A stretch of DNA of 64,000 nucleotides from positions 30,419 to 94,418 of the forward strand of contig MCGO01000148.1 in NCBI GenBank assembly GCA_002104985.1, written 5' to 3'. The stretch is from Rhizoclosmatium globosum (taxonomy: Eukaryota > Chytridiomycota > Chytridiomycetes > Chytridiales > Chytriomycetaceae). A program made the position numbers and the translations under genes. Shown piece after piece: positions 34,256-49,141 of this stretch (position 1 is its first letter; every line of letters starts with the position of its first letter). The notes beneath the pieces were generated by a model that searched no databases, was not told the origin of the DNA, and was given only the letters and a program-made list of their open reading frames with translations.

Positions 34256-37200
34256 ATGCAAATCAATAACCTTTCATGGATGGTGCTACTTGGTCTTCTT
34301 CCCAGCGTAACAGCAATCGGTGCGATTCGAGACGCATCTACGGATTGTATAAAGTTGAATGTGACGTGGTCAAAAGTTGATATCAACCAATGTACAAGCG
34401 GCGTTGTGTGAGTTTTTGCCCAATGCTGCTTTGCCCTTATTTAACTCAATACTACACAGTGATCTCGCAGATACCAGCGTAAACAGCTCTTTTCCAAATC
34501 CTCTTCCGTCAGGTCTTACCAAGCTGTGAGTTGGAAAAGTGGGTTGTGTCTTGAACCTCATCATGTCCAAACCCTGCAGGCGTCTTCACAACATTCAACT
34601 CGCAGGTTCCTTGCCAAGCGAACTACCCACAGGAATTACTTTTTTGTGAGCTCACATGGCCTCGGCCGCCTTTGTTGTTAAAGGTTCGTCAAAACAGGGA
34701 GTGTTCAAACAACAATCTGAATGGAACCATTCCAAGCAACCTTCCGTCAAAGCTAACAGACTTGTATGTATTCATAAAACTTCTAAATTGTGCTGACATG
34801 GTCAATATTCACCAGGATTCTTGACTTCAACCATCTTACTGGTTCTATTCCTGATGCACTGCCATCGAGCATTCAAAGCTTGTACGTCACATAAGATCAA
34901 TAATATAAAAAAAATTAACCGGAATAGATCTTTGAGCAACAATTTACTTACTGGGTCAATTCCAAGCACACTTCCTTCAAACTTGATATCATTGTGAGTG
35001 GTGATTTAACCTTATCCATTCTAAAATATTTCAGTAATGCAAGTTACAACAAACTGGATGGTTTAATCCCTGTTCAATTACCAACAGGACTTCTACAGTT
35101 GTAAGTTGCGCGTTTTTGTTTATTTTGAGATAAAGCAATATTTTGAAATATGTGCATGCGTAGGGATCTCACCAACAATCAGCTCAGTGGAACTATTTCA
35201 AGCAATCTTCCCACAGGCATCAATTACGTGTATATCTGCCATTTTTCAAAAAATTTCATTGAATTGTGAATGACAGATTTCTTGGCAACAACCAATTAAC
35301 GGGATCCCTTCCTGAAAATCTTCTTGCGCTAAAGAACATGTACTTTCATTGCTACAATCTTTCCTTGCATATATATACTAAACTCTCATGCAGTAACATA
35401 TCAAATAATCAATTCACAGGCTCTGTTCCAAACTCTTGGAATTTCTTAAATTTTGAAACTTTGTAAGTCTTTTCCTGTTTTACCTTTTTATTGAACGCCA
35501 ACTCAATATCATGAACAGCGACTTACGAAATAATTTGCTGACTGGTAATATACCTGACTCGGCGTCCAAGGGTAAACTTGATGGATTCAACGGAAATTGT
35601 TTTTCAAATTCAGGCAAATATGGTCTTGCCTTAAATCCATACTGCCCCTCAGCTACGACTGCTAGTGCCAAGACAACTGCCTCTGTAAGCGATATCGCAA
35701 CTAAAAGCAATGCTGCGACTACTTTTGAATCCACAACTACGAAAAGTATATTCAGTGACTCGACGACTGTGAAAGCTATTACCTCTCAATCCGAAACATA
35801 CACGATTTTTTCTGCTATTACAGCATCATCTGAGAATGAAACTACCTCTGATTTCGACACTACTACACCATCAGATGGGACCATCTCTGATATTGACTTA
35901 ACTACCTCCACAGATGACGCAACTTTTGATCTCAAGGCGACTTCTGATCTCAAGACAACAGCCCCTACAGATGGCGCAACTTCTGATCCTAACGCGACCG
36001 CAACTGTAGATGTGGCCACGACCGACCCCAACGCAACTGCAACTGTGGATGCTACAGATGATCCCAATGCGACTGAAACTGTGGATGCTACAGATGATCC
36101 CAACACGACTGAAACTGTGGATGCTACAGATGATCCCAATGCGACTGAAACTGTGGATGCTACAGATGATCCCAACGCGACTGAAACTGTGGATGCTACA
36201 GATGATCCCAACGCGACTGAAACTGTGGATGCTACAGATGATCCCAACGCGACTGAAACTGTGGATGCTACAGATGATCCCAATGCGACTGAAACTGTGG
36301 ATGCTACAGATGATCCCAACGCGACTGAAACTGTGGATGCTACAGATGATCCCAACGCGACTGAAACTGTGGATGCTACAGATGATCCCAACGCGACTGA
36401 AACTATTGATGCTACAGATGATCCCAACGCGACTGAAACTGTGGATGCTACAGATGATCCCAATGCGACTGAAACTGTGGATGCTACAGATGATCCCAAC
36501 GCGACTGCAACTGTGGATGCTACAGATGATCCCAACGCGACTGAAACTGTGGATGTGGCTACCGATGAACCCAACGCGACTGAAACTGTAGACGTGGTCT
36601 TACTTAGGTTTGAAGCTATTGAAGTAATTATTTCTTTCATTGATATTTCAACAAATAGTTCCAACAACGGTAACCAGGCAGTTTCTGACTGGAACGATTT
36701 TATCAAGTCCGAAACAATTCCAGAATATATTCCTCTCCCTTATGCAGATAGTGACGTCGCGAAAACTATTCTTACGTCAATCAACAACGAGCTTAAAGGA
36801 TCATTGTATCAATTAGATACGCTTTCACTTGCAACATCGATGGTACAAAAAGACGTCAGTTTACTGCCCGGCCCTCACTTGGCGTTTTCAGTGGCTCCTA
36901 TTCAAAGTCGTTCATCTGCATATATGAATGGAGTTGTGTTTGTCTTTTACCTCGACAATTTCAATATCATTAAGGTGGACGTTACAACGTTGCGAAAGGA
37001 TATAATCACGCAGTCTTCAGGGAAGATGCTACAAGTCTTCATGCCACTTGAAACCACAATTATTACAGAGTGGGTTGCCGTGCAATTTGCAGCGGATCAG
37101 TCCTATGTTGCTTTTTCAATCAACTCCGAACGAAATTTGCTGGCTTTGTTCAATCTTACAGTCTCTGGTGAATCTGGGCGTCGAGATGTGTTAGGAGTAA

Positions 37201-38456
37201 ATGGAAAGTTTGTGAACGGAGTTTCGCCACTGATGCTTCAACAATCAGCAATTATTAACATCATACCTGTTGCAACGGTTGCTCCTGACTCCCCTAACGT
37301 TTTGAATGGAACAGTACCAGCGATAAGTGATAATCAATTTGTGCAAAATGCGACGGCAATTATTTTGAATGTCATACCTCCGTGTGTTGATTCTTGTCAA
37401 TCATTGGTATTCAGATCAAATTTCCCCATCGCAACGGCTAATATTCAAATTTTTTGACAGATTCCGAATTTTGCTGCTTTCAAGACCAATGCCTCGGTAG
37501 AAACGCTTGATGCAACCTGTCAAACTGTGACTCCTTCTGTTCTTGTCAATTATGCAAAGTGTGCAAATTCCAAACCTGGATGCGATAGCAGCATTTCAAA
37601 CAGAACTGCTGTGTTTGTTGACCTGTTTGCTGATCTTTGTGATAAGTTTACACAGCCAGCTCCTATTGCTGTTGCAACCAATCAAACAATCTCATTCTCC
37701 TTCAACACGACCGAAAACGCAGTTTTGCTCTCGTTTGATTACTCAGTCACAGATTTCAACAAAAATACGATCGCGGGAACGGATTATCAGCTTTTTTCCA
37801 AGCGGGACTTGGACGTATTAACTCAAATTACTTTCCAATTCCCTGATTGTAACCCTGTCATAGTTCACATGAAATATGCTGTCTGTGATTCTGCTCTTGT
37901 TTCGAATGTATGTACAGGAGAGGTGACAGGACATTTGAAGACTCAGGTGTTGGACCCAAAAACGACCCCTGGAAGCGGATTTGACGATGCTACTTGCCAA
38001 ATAGCAGCTTCCAGTAGTGTGACGAGTCCAGCATTCACAGAGCGTGCTATAAATACCGTAATCGCAGCTGTTGCTCAGGATTTGCCACGAATTATTCAAA
38101 TTCAGACCGCAAATGAGATTATACCTCTTCCCACTTCTCCTCCAATTCCACCTCCTCCTTCTTTTCCATCTATGACTGCCTCTTTTTTGGCTTCGCCATG
38201 GGTAACTGGCGCCATTTCACCTTTGGACAAACCAACTCCCAGTTCCGTTAAAACTGTTCAACCGGCTTCTACTTCCATGGCAGCTGCTGCTTCCGTACCA
38301 ACACAAACTGAACTGAAATCTGATTTAGCAATTCCAGCAGCAAAAACTGTCATGACCAAAGCCGAACAAATCCTGATCACAACAACCTCAGGCTCAAAAT
38401 TGACTGAACAGCGTCTATTGTTTGGCGCTTATTTTATTCTCTTTTTTCATTTTTAA
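34256..38456 (+). CDS. Secreted LRR protein 2, repeat-expanded stalk, likely GPI-anchored
   Basis: Twelve exons: 34256-34407, 34460-34525, 34580-34645, 34698-34763, 34816-34881, 34928-34993, 35035-35100, 35164-35229, 35277-35339, 35394-35462, 35519-37406, 37461-38456; 1,209 residues. Signal peptide (MVLLGLLPSVTAIG), then about nine LRRs, each one phase-2 exon of 63-69 bp (for example LDLTNNQLSGTISSNLP). A Thr-rich stalk contains ~14 copies of a 12-residue unit ATDDPNATETVD, each with an N-glycosylation sequon. The C-terminal half (DWNDFIKSETIPEYIPLP, QKDVSLLPG, SINSERNLLALFNLTVSGES, paired Cys) is shared only with the upstream paralogue, as far as I can see. The end (LLFGAYFILFFHF) fits a GPI signal. 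A cell-wall or surface receptor-like protein is inferred. Confidence 0.9.
36045..36560 (+). repeat. In-frame 36-bp coding minisatellite
   Basis: About 14 near-perfect 36-bp units (start GCTACAGATGATCCCAACGC) encode ATDDPNATETVD; degenerate units at each end widen the block to about 36010-36600. Variants are single-base (NAT to NTT, TVD to TID). Length is a multiple of three, so gain or loss of units keeps the frame. The block is absent from the paralogue at 30.7 kb, so it arose after the duplication or was lost there. Confidence 0.96.
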
Positions 38457-38537
38457 ACCTCTGTTTGTTTACATTTCAGTAAATTCAGCCGATACCCTTT
38501 GTTATCTCTGATTTATGTGACATCATCACAAAAAAAG

Positions 38538-41313
<2,776 letters not shown>

Positions 41314-41410
41314 CGAGTGTTAAAACATTCATTCACAAAAATAAACATCTTTATATCTTAAAATTTATCAAAACAATCAAGCAGCGATTCTCCTTCATGA
41401 TTCTCGTTCA

Positions 41411-43427
41411 TTACACTCTTCTTTTGCGCTTTACTTTACGCCATTTACACTGTTCGTAGTCCAAGACGAGATACATCGTGTGAATCTGTGACACACCGGT
41501 TGTTGGATCTGTGATTGTTGATTCATTCAACTTGATTTCACGGTTTGGTGTTGATTTATCTGTATATAGGAGTTAGAGCTATCTTCTAAATAACGAAGTC
41601 CGTCGAATTTTACCGTAATGCCCAGCCAAGAACTGTTCAACGGCAGCTCTGTCTTCAGGAGAGACATTGGATGCGTCGGCACCGAGAACGGTGTCGGCAG
41701 GGGAAGGAAGTGGGAGTGGGGGCGGTAACGATGCTGTTTGTAGTGCAATGAAAGGGAGAGCTGATTGAGGATATGGATCCATTTGAATTTGTTGTGGTGG
41801 CTCGGGTGGCATTTTGCGTCGTTCTACGTATGTTATGTTAACGAGATGAACAGAATGAAGTGAATGAATGAAGATACAAAACCTTCACGTAGCCGATCTT
41901 CCTCTTCTCTCACCCGCCTCGCCTCTTCTCTCTGCCTCTTCTCTTCCTCCCGCCTTTGCTTCTCCTCCAATTCTCGCACACGACGCTCCTCAATCGCTCG
42001 CTCACGTTGCAACTTTTTCTCCTGTAACTCTCTTTCCTTCTCCTCCTTTGCTCGTTGAGCAGCAAGTTTTCGTTCCTCGGCTTCACGTGCTTTACGTGCA
42101 GCTGCAGAGGCGACTTCTTCCTCGTGTTTACGCTTTTCTTCAAACTTTGCTTTCTCTTCGGTTGCGACAAAGTTGTCGTCGAGCATCATGATCTTTTTGG
42201 CGGTGTGGAGAGCGGCACCGCCTTTTGGTTTGTTGAGAGCTGCTCCGCCGCCCAGGCTTCCAAGTCGTTTTGGAGGGGGTAAGGGGCTTGGTTTGGGGCG
42301 TTTGAGGGGGTTTAAGCCAGAGGAGGCGGAGGATGTGGACGGGCCGGCTGCGGAAGAGGAGGGTGGGTTCGGGAAAGACGCTGAGGTTGGAGTTGTGGAA
42401 TTGGCGGTTGGGAAAGTTGCTGAAACAGGTGTCACTGTTCCACGCGGAATATTATGAATGGGTTGATCAAGAGAATAGCAAATAAATTCTCATACCTTTC
42501 TGTGCTTCGTATTCGTCCCAATGCTTACGGCGTGCTTCGCGTTCTTTAAGAATGGCATCCAACCCATGTCCAGCCTTAAAAGTCAGTTGAGGACCAAAAA
42601 GAGATTCACTGGATGAATTCATAATATCCAATGTATTATCAATATCAGGTGGATTTGGGTTTGTGGCTGACGGAATACTCCAAGTATTGTGGATTCTGAA
42701 ATCTGAAGTTGAGATACGTTCTTGAAGTTCATGGTCCGTCACGAAGGGATCCAAGTAGCGATAAAAATGAGGAACAAAGTTGATTTTGTCCTTGTGTTTC
42801 TCGACTGTATGATTTGACAGGTTTTTAGGATGTTGGGTTGAAGGGGATGAGACAGGTACGAACGTAGGCTGATGATATCATTTCTCGCTTTTGCAAACAG
42901 AGGAGACACTGTGTCGATATCCAGAGCCACGCCTGGATTAACTTCTTTCAGGAACGGTTTGACAAGGTGCGCAAAAGCTCGGACAATCTCATCTGGCTCT
43001 GAAGCCAAGATCGTATCAACAAGCTGCCAATACACGTCAGCTTCAAGTAACTAGTAACAGTCACCAACAACAGTCACGCACCGCATTAGCCCCGTCCGCA
43101 ATCGCCCTCAACTTCTTTCTCGGTTGGTACAAAAGCGACAAAACAATCGCAGCTTTCGCCCGGCGCAGCGCAACTTTCTTTGCAGATTCGTCAAGGTTTT
43201 GAAGCAGAGGCAAATCGACGTTGAAGATTGCGTAGCCGTTTGCGATCGATTTGTAGGCCGCCGCGTTTGTGAAGGACTCGGCCATCGCCTCGGCCGCCCA
43301 CTCTTTCTGTGCGACACCAATATAAAAGGTTATGTAGTCGGCGAGGGGGACTGATGGTCTGCGTGTGCGTGTCAGTTGGTTGGTTGGTTGGTCGTCCAAC
43401 AGATCCCTTTTGCACTTACTCCGCCAT
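41411..43427 (-). CDS. NELF-A-like transcription elongation factor subunit
   Basis: Seven exons: 43427-43420, 43358-43082, 43023-42864, 42804-42496, 42434-41883, 41823-41614, 41559-41411; 554 residues. The N-terminal helical part (ESAKKVALRRAKAAIVLSLL, YQPRKKLRAIADGANALVDT, KPFLKEVNPGV, FAKARNDIISL) matches in order the start of NELF-A (VKLKLLLGTLHLPRR..., ILKSFPDTGSLN). The C-terminus pairs SPEDRAAVEQFLAG with IKLNESTITD and MYLVLDYEQCKWRKVKRKRR, the counterpart of the NELF-A end (IQIKLSE...FEMNYATGQWTRFKKY). Between them is a Pro/Ser stretch and a long Glu/Arg/Lys coiled coil, not typical of NELF-A. NELF-A helps pause RNA polymerase II near promoters in animals. Assignment rests on weak similarity at both ends. 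Confidence 0.6.
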
Positions 43428-43493
43428 TTTGAACAACAAAAACAAATTAAAAAATGCAGACTTCTTCCATCAAGATAATTATGCATAAATGTA

Positions 43494-45606
43494 TTAGATA
43501 TCAGCCACAATTGAATCCAAAGGCAAAGCTTCCACTACAACACCCCTCTCCCTCCCATCCCTCCTTCTCCGCCTCCTTTCTTCTCTCTCCTCTCTCTCTT
43601 CTCTCCCCTCTTCAACACTATTATTCATCCGACGATCCGCCTCACTTAACAACTCAGTCCCAAATAAGTCTGCGTACCCTCCACTCCCAGCAGCAAACTC
43701 ATCCTCCAACGCTCCAAACATTGTGATTGCGTTCCTACGCGGTCGATAGTCGTTGTAGAGCAACGACGAATACTCTGGCTCTACACCGCGTCGTCGTGTG
43801 TCTCTTGGTTTTCGTGAGGTGGATGAAGACAAAGAACTTGGTGTGTATCCTGTCCGTGCTTCCGTCCGTGTGTGGACCAGCTGGTGTAAGAGTTTGGAGA
43901 GTGTCGAAAGGTGTGGGGTGGGGTGTGCTGGTAGAGTTACGTTGAGAATTGCGGTGTTCAAGGTCTCGGCGAGTAGGTGTCGATGGCTAGGGGAAAGGAG
44001 GTATGCGTTTGGACTTTCGAAAGGGTTTTCGTATGCAGCTAGGGATGCAGTTTTCTGTAAGAAAATTTATTTAGTGTGTCGAGTAGATGGGACTGCAAAT
44101 TGATGGCCCACCTCAAGGAGAGTTATGGCTGTTGACCTGAATTCTGAGTCAATAGAGTTTTTGTCGTCGGTGTATTGAGTCATGAGAGGACCGAGCTCTT
44201 CACGAAGCATGGTTGTGATTATGTCGTCGATAGATTCTGGTGGTATTTCATATTTTGCTCTTTTGAGTTGCGGGGCTGGTGGTTGTTCAGAATCCATAGT
44301 TTTTCGTTTCTTGGAGGTGAATGAATGAATAGGCGGATCGTTATTTATGAATTCGGAGTCTGGGGTATGAAGATGTAGGGGAATTCGCGTTCGGCAGACT
44401 TCTATAAAGTGTTGGCATTTGAAGAGTAAATCCAAGAGCCTCGACAACAATGATGACTGTATTAATAGGGTTGGATATCGTTCGACCACTTTCGTTCTTG
44501 CGTATAAGGCGTTGCCGTTCAGTATCTCTGATTGAAGTTCTATTGACAAGATGAGCACTGATTTCAAAAACAAGATTTCATACCACTTCGAAAATCAATC
44601 GTCATCTCGAGAGGAGTTTGATTGGGAATCAGAGGACCAGTGAATGCTTTTTTGGAGTTGGCACCAGGTTGAAAAGCTCGTAGTGTTTCTGCATATCCTG
44701 AATGAAGAAGGTACTCTTGAATGATTGCATGCATTTCCGGAGATGGCAGAGGTACAGAATCAATCTCAGAGAGAAGTTTGACGCGTTCAGACTTTGAAAG
44801 TATGATGTCAGAGGTTTGGTTGTTTCAAAAAGGCATTAGACAAACTTGAATGAACGCAGCTAGATCGAATTTGAAGGGAGACTTGGACTCATCCAAATTA
44901 ATTGATACGAATTCTTGAGGATCATGGAGGCCAACTGCAGGATAGAAGGCTGAGCAGGTTGGATTGAAGTTTTTGAACGCCATGCCCAAGTTCCTTCCAT
45001 TGATTGTGAACCACACGTTCCTCCTATCCCAATCGATACCACATCCAACTGTATCCCCCTGTTTAAACTTCTGTGTACAAGAGGTGGAGATTCCACCAAT
45101 CCATTTTCTGCCGTCTTGCCCATGCAGGCCCACCGAGTCCTCATCCGTTCCTGGATGGGAAACAAACTGAAATGGTTGTGAGACGAGACCAAGGGAAGTA
45201 TACGATGTTGTAGAGCAGGCAACGATTGTGACTTCAAAGTAGTTGTATTTTGAAGTGGGAGTCCAGGGCAGCGACGTGCGTGCGACCTAATACAAGTCAA
45301 GTGATTCAGAGAGACTTTTAAAGAGAGTTTTAAAGAGGCAAAGAAGAGGCAACGCACGCCAACATCGAAGCCTGCGCCGTGTCTCGAACGGCCGCTGAAT
45401 CGCACGGATCCATCTGGAAGGACTTCGACGAGACGGTGCGGCTGGAGCACGGGAGCCTTTGCCGACTCTCTTTGATTGTGTGATGACGCCATTGAAGAGG
45501 GTGGCGTTGGTGGTTGCGGGTGCGGGTGCGGGTGCTGTGTTGAATGGGCGATGCGGGTGGAAAGGGCGAGAAGCGCGTGTCGTTCGATGCCTGTTTCAAC
45601 ACTCAT
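43494..45606 (-). CDS. SPRY-LisH-CTLH protein (RanBP9/10, Gid1-like)
   Basis: Five exons: 45606-45358, 45286-44846, 44791-44584, 44539-44112, 44054-43494; 628 residues. The SPRY domain (YFEVTIVACSTTSYTSLGLV, GWMGHDGxxxG equivalent HGQDGRKWIGG, VGCGIDWDRRNVWFTING, FYPAVGLHDPQE) spans about residues 90-225. A LisH motif follows (AIIQEYLLHSGYAETLRAF), then CTLH (SEILNGNALYARTKVVERYP, LLFKCQHFIEV) and a CRA-type C-terminal part (SLAAYENPFESPNAYLLSP). This order defines the RanBPM/Gid1 subunit of the GID/CTLH ubiquitin ligase, which directs turnover of metabolic enzymes. Arg/Glu-rich low complexity near the end is unusual. The gene starts 82 bp from an oppositely reading LisH-CTLH-WD40 gene. Confidence 0.9.
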
Positions 45607-45688
45607 TTTGTTGTTCTCTTTCTTTCTTCCTTCCCTTCTTTTCTTAATTATTTGTTGATAAATTATCTATTATTCGATCAGAGAAAAG

Positions 45689-47889
45689 ATGGGAGGACCT
45701 GGAGCAGTTGGAAAGCGACCATCCTCAGCACCGCACAACGGGCTCCGATCACCGCTTTCGGCCTCGCCAACAGTCACAAACACGGGCGCGGGTCTCCTCG
45801 GCGCGACGACCGGCGAGTCGTTCGTCTCTGATGATTCGGAAAGGTTTGTTTGCGGTCGATGTGGTTCGAGTTAACCTTCTCGCAAACTATCCAGTCTCGT
45901 AAGTCAGGCGGCGGCTCTTACGCACGTTGGTCTGCACGCGCGGCTGGTCAAACCGTCGGATCCAGTCTTTGATACAAAGGATCCGCGTATCCAGCAGGGT
46001 ACTGCTCCCTCTTTTACTGCACCAGACTTCTCATGTCCTCAATTAAGATATTATCCGTATGATTGCTCAGTACTTGACAGACGAGGGTTTTCACTCAGCC
46101 AAGACGACACTGCTTGATGAAGCAAATGTCAAAGTGGGAGAACGACAAGATCTGGCCTATGATGTGAAACGCGTAAAGAAATGGTGCGAATCACTTATAT
46201 TACCATTTACCTAAACGTGCGATAGTATCCTTGAAGGGGACTGGCCTGAAGTTGATCGTTTGTTTGCAACATCAAAACCACTCATAAAGAATCAAAAGGC
46301 TTTCCTTTATGCTGTTTACAAGCAGCAATTCTTGGAGTATATTGATCATCACGAAATTCAAAAGGCTTTTACGCATCTCAACAAACGGCTTAAACCACTC
46401 GAACAGTTCCAAACCACGCCCACTGAATTCCGCGATCTATGCTATCTACTTACATCAAAGTCTGTACAAGATGTATCATCATTCAAGAATTGGGAGGGAA
46501 TAGCGCCATCGAGGTATGCGTGGTTCTCTTTCATTAGCTGCCTACTTACTGCCTCCACCTATTTCATCAGAGAGAAACTTGTCGAACTATTCCAAACCAT
46601 GCTCGACTCAGATCTCACAAACAAACAACAAAGCATGTCCTCTTTCATTCCGCCACACAGACTTTTGACCCTTTTGCGGCAAGCTGTCTCATATCAAATA
46701 GAGTTTTCAAGGTACCACCCTCGAGTTGCACCCAAGATTTCCACGTAAGTTGTTCCCATGGTTGAAAGCTCGCATTTATTTGTGGCCAGTCTCCTTCAAA
46801 ATTTCCAGTCGGTCGTTATTCCAAATGCTGTCAGAAAAACTTATACAGGACACAAAGGGAATGTGAAATGTGCCGAGTTTGTCGGAGAGTTGGGAACGCA
46901 AATCATATCTGGATCAAGGTAAGTCCGTTAAGCGAGAATGACGTGTTACTGACAAGCACCACAGTGATCGAATGTGTCGACTGTGGAATACTGATTCTGG
47001 TGCCTGTGTCGGTGTGTTGGACGGACATGATTCAACAGTGTGGAGTGTTACGTCAAACAAGGCGGGAACCTATGCAGCAAGTGGTTCAGGAGACGGGACA
47101 GTCAAGGTAAATGTTTGATCCAATGCTTGCAAGAAGTTAACAACAAACCAAATCAATAGATTTGGGACCTCCAAAAACTTTCTTGCTCAACAACACTCAA
47201 AGCTGGTGCTTCCGACTTGTACTCCGTCGACTACCATCCTGGAAACCATCACTTAGTAACAGGAGGTTACGACACCGTCATCCGGCTGTTTGACCTTGAA
47301 CGCGGAATTATTGTCAAAACTTTCCCAGGTCACTCTCTGAGTGTCACCAAGACCATCTTCAATCCCATCGGAAACCTGATCATCAGTGCTTCAAAAGACA
47401 GTACAATTAAGTTCTGGGATATTGTGTCTGGCCTGTGTATCAAAACGATTGCATCGCATCTCGGGGAGGTGACGAGTGTGGATATGAGTCCCAGTGGGAC
47501 GCTGTTGGTTTCATCGTCAAAGGATAATTCGAATCGGCTTTGGGATATGAGGAGTGTGCAGTCTATTCGGAAGTTTAAGGGACATCAGAATACGTCGAAA
47601 AACTTTGTGCGAGCAGCGTTTGCAGGCGAATCGTTGGTTGTCGGTGGATCTGAGGTTTGTTGTTTTGGGATGGCTGGGGGCTTGGGGCTGACCATTTTTT
47701 TAGGATTCAATGGTTCATATCTGGGACACAGATAAGGGGACACTGCTGTCGCGTTTGTCAGGACACGGTGGAATAGCTTATTCTGCGAGCTGGAATCCTA
47801 ATCAGAGTCTGCTGTGTAGTTGCAGCGATGATCGCACATTGAAGACATGGTGGTTTGACCCCAGCAGACCAGTAGTTTCGCAATATTAG
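45689..47889 (+). CDS. LisH-CTLH-WD40 protein (WDR26/Gid7-like)
   Basis: Nine exons: 45689-45843, 45895-45998, 46048-46183, 46226-46513, 46571-46744, 46790-46918, 46965-47106, 47160-47654, 47704-47889; 602 residues. LisH (DIIRMIAQYLTDEGFHSAKT) and CTLH (KKCILEGDWPEVDRLF, AVYKQQFLEYID) are followed by LCYLLTSKSVQD...NWEGIAPSREKL and IPPHRLLTLLRQAVSYQ. These line up with WDR26 (AEWEGKGTASRSKL, PPRRLQTLLRQAVELQ). Seven WD repeats follow (YTGHKGNVKC, DGHDSTVWSV, GASDLYSVDYHP, GHSLSVTKTIF, SASKDSTIKFWD). WDR26/Gid7 is the regulatory WD40 subunit of the GID/CTLH ligase. The propeller itself looks more like generic WD40 proteins than WDR26, so orthology is open. Divergent from the Gid1-like gene. 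Confidence 0.85.
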
Positions 47890-48027
47890 CTTTTGTTGAA
47901 AAGATGTGTCTGAAACAAATAACATCTTTGTTCATTGTGTTTTGTGTGGCTGAAGTGTCTTTTGTGCCTCAACTGATGAAACACGACTCGGAGAGGGGAA
48001 CACGAAACAATTCTTTGCAACAAATCC

Positions 48028-49061
48028 ATGATTGTAGCCACACTTGGACGGCTTTCTGCAGTTGCCTGCTATGCCCTGGTTGCCAGTGCTCTCCCAAGCT
48101 CACCCTCAGCGAGTATTAACGAGAATGCGGCTTGCTCAACATTTGGGGAATGGCAGTGTGACTCAACAGGTCGAAAACTTGTCCAGTGTGCCTATGATGG
48201 ATCTAATGCATTGGTTTGGTACTGGAGTGGCGCTGCTTGGTGAGTTTGGCTCTTGGTCGGAATTGGAAGTTGATACTAATCCTTAACTCTTGCAGCAGTG
48301 TCCTACCAAAAAGCCCTTCAACAACACCTCTTTCACAACCTGATCAAGTTATTAATGCGCCGTCCCCGGTTCCTGCCCCAGCCCCAGTTCCACAAGCAGA
48401 ATCAGATGATTCTGCAGATGCATCTCAAACATCACCCTCACCTTCTCCGTCCCTCATAAATTCACCTGATATTCCTGAAGCGAACCTCATAGCCGAGCCA
48501 GAGGCTCTTTCGTTGCCCAATCCTCTTATTGGAACAACCCCTGCACCTCAAGCTCAAACGCAACCAGTGCCAACACCAACCCCTGCTGCTCCTGTCCCAG
48601 TCCCTCAAGCCGATAATAGCATCGAAGGAACCTCATCTTCCAATATTATTCTCAGCGGAAAAGGCAGTGGAACATACTATTACGATTACACAAACAAAGT
48701 CTGCCCTGGATTCCCAGCATATCCCGAAAACAACGGAATTACGTCATGCGAATCCTCTGCACCACCTTATAGAACACTCAGCTCGCGTCAAACAAACGAT
48801 ATCGTCGCGATTGCGATTGATCAACTCTCTGCCAACAAGGCCGGTCTTTGTGGCAAGCGCGTCATTGTCAAATATAACGGCGTACCGATGCAGAGAAAGT
48901 TTTTTGTTTGGGATGCGTGTCTTGCATGTACTGGCGGTGTCAAGCTGGATTTTAGTCTGAGCGCTTTAAGTGAGATAAGCGATTCTGCTTGTCAGTTGGG
49001 GGTTGTGCCTGGTATAAGTTGGGAGATTATTGATGAGCAGATTATCCCATATGTTCCTTAA
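48028..49061 (+). CDS. Secreted protein with small Cys-rich module and C-terminal double-psi beta-barrel (RlpA/expansin-like)
   Basis: Two exons (48028-48239, 48296-49061), 325 residues. A signal peptide (AVACYALVASALP) leads to a Cys/Trp-rich module (ACSTFGEWQCDSTGRKLVQC) that resembles small carbohydrate-binding modules. About 130 residues of Pro/Ala/Gln-rich linker follow. The C-terminal 120 residues (SGTYYYDYTNKVCPG, GITSCESSA, NDIVAIAIDQLS, GLCGKRVIVKYNG, VWDACLACTGGVKLDFSL) have the DPBB pattern of RlpA, expansins and kiwellin-like fungal secreted proteins, including the WDAC block where an Asp is expected. A wall- or plant-facing role is inferred. The start is the only ATG giving a signal peptide. 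Confidence 0.8.
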
Positions 49062-49141
49062 ACATTGCATTAAAGAGAAAAGTAGTTCGTTCATTCTGAA
49101 GTTAAAAAATCTGAAATAAAATAGAAACTTAAATCAACGAA

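Noticed and set aside
36010..36591. 193-codon frame of MIPTRLKLWMLQ repeats
   Set aside because: Alternate frame of the same minisatellite inside LRR gene 2.
35786..36706. 306-codon minus-strand frame of SVALGSSVAST repeats
   Set aside because: Antisense reading of the 36-bp minisatellite, which happens to lack stops.
41314..41410. Hidden continuation of AROM into shikimate kinase
   Set aside because: No P-loop kinase sequence in any frame; an AATAAA-like signal follows and the next gene's 3' end begins.
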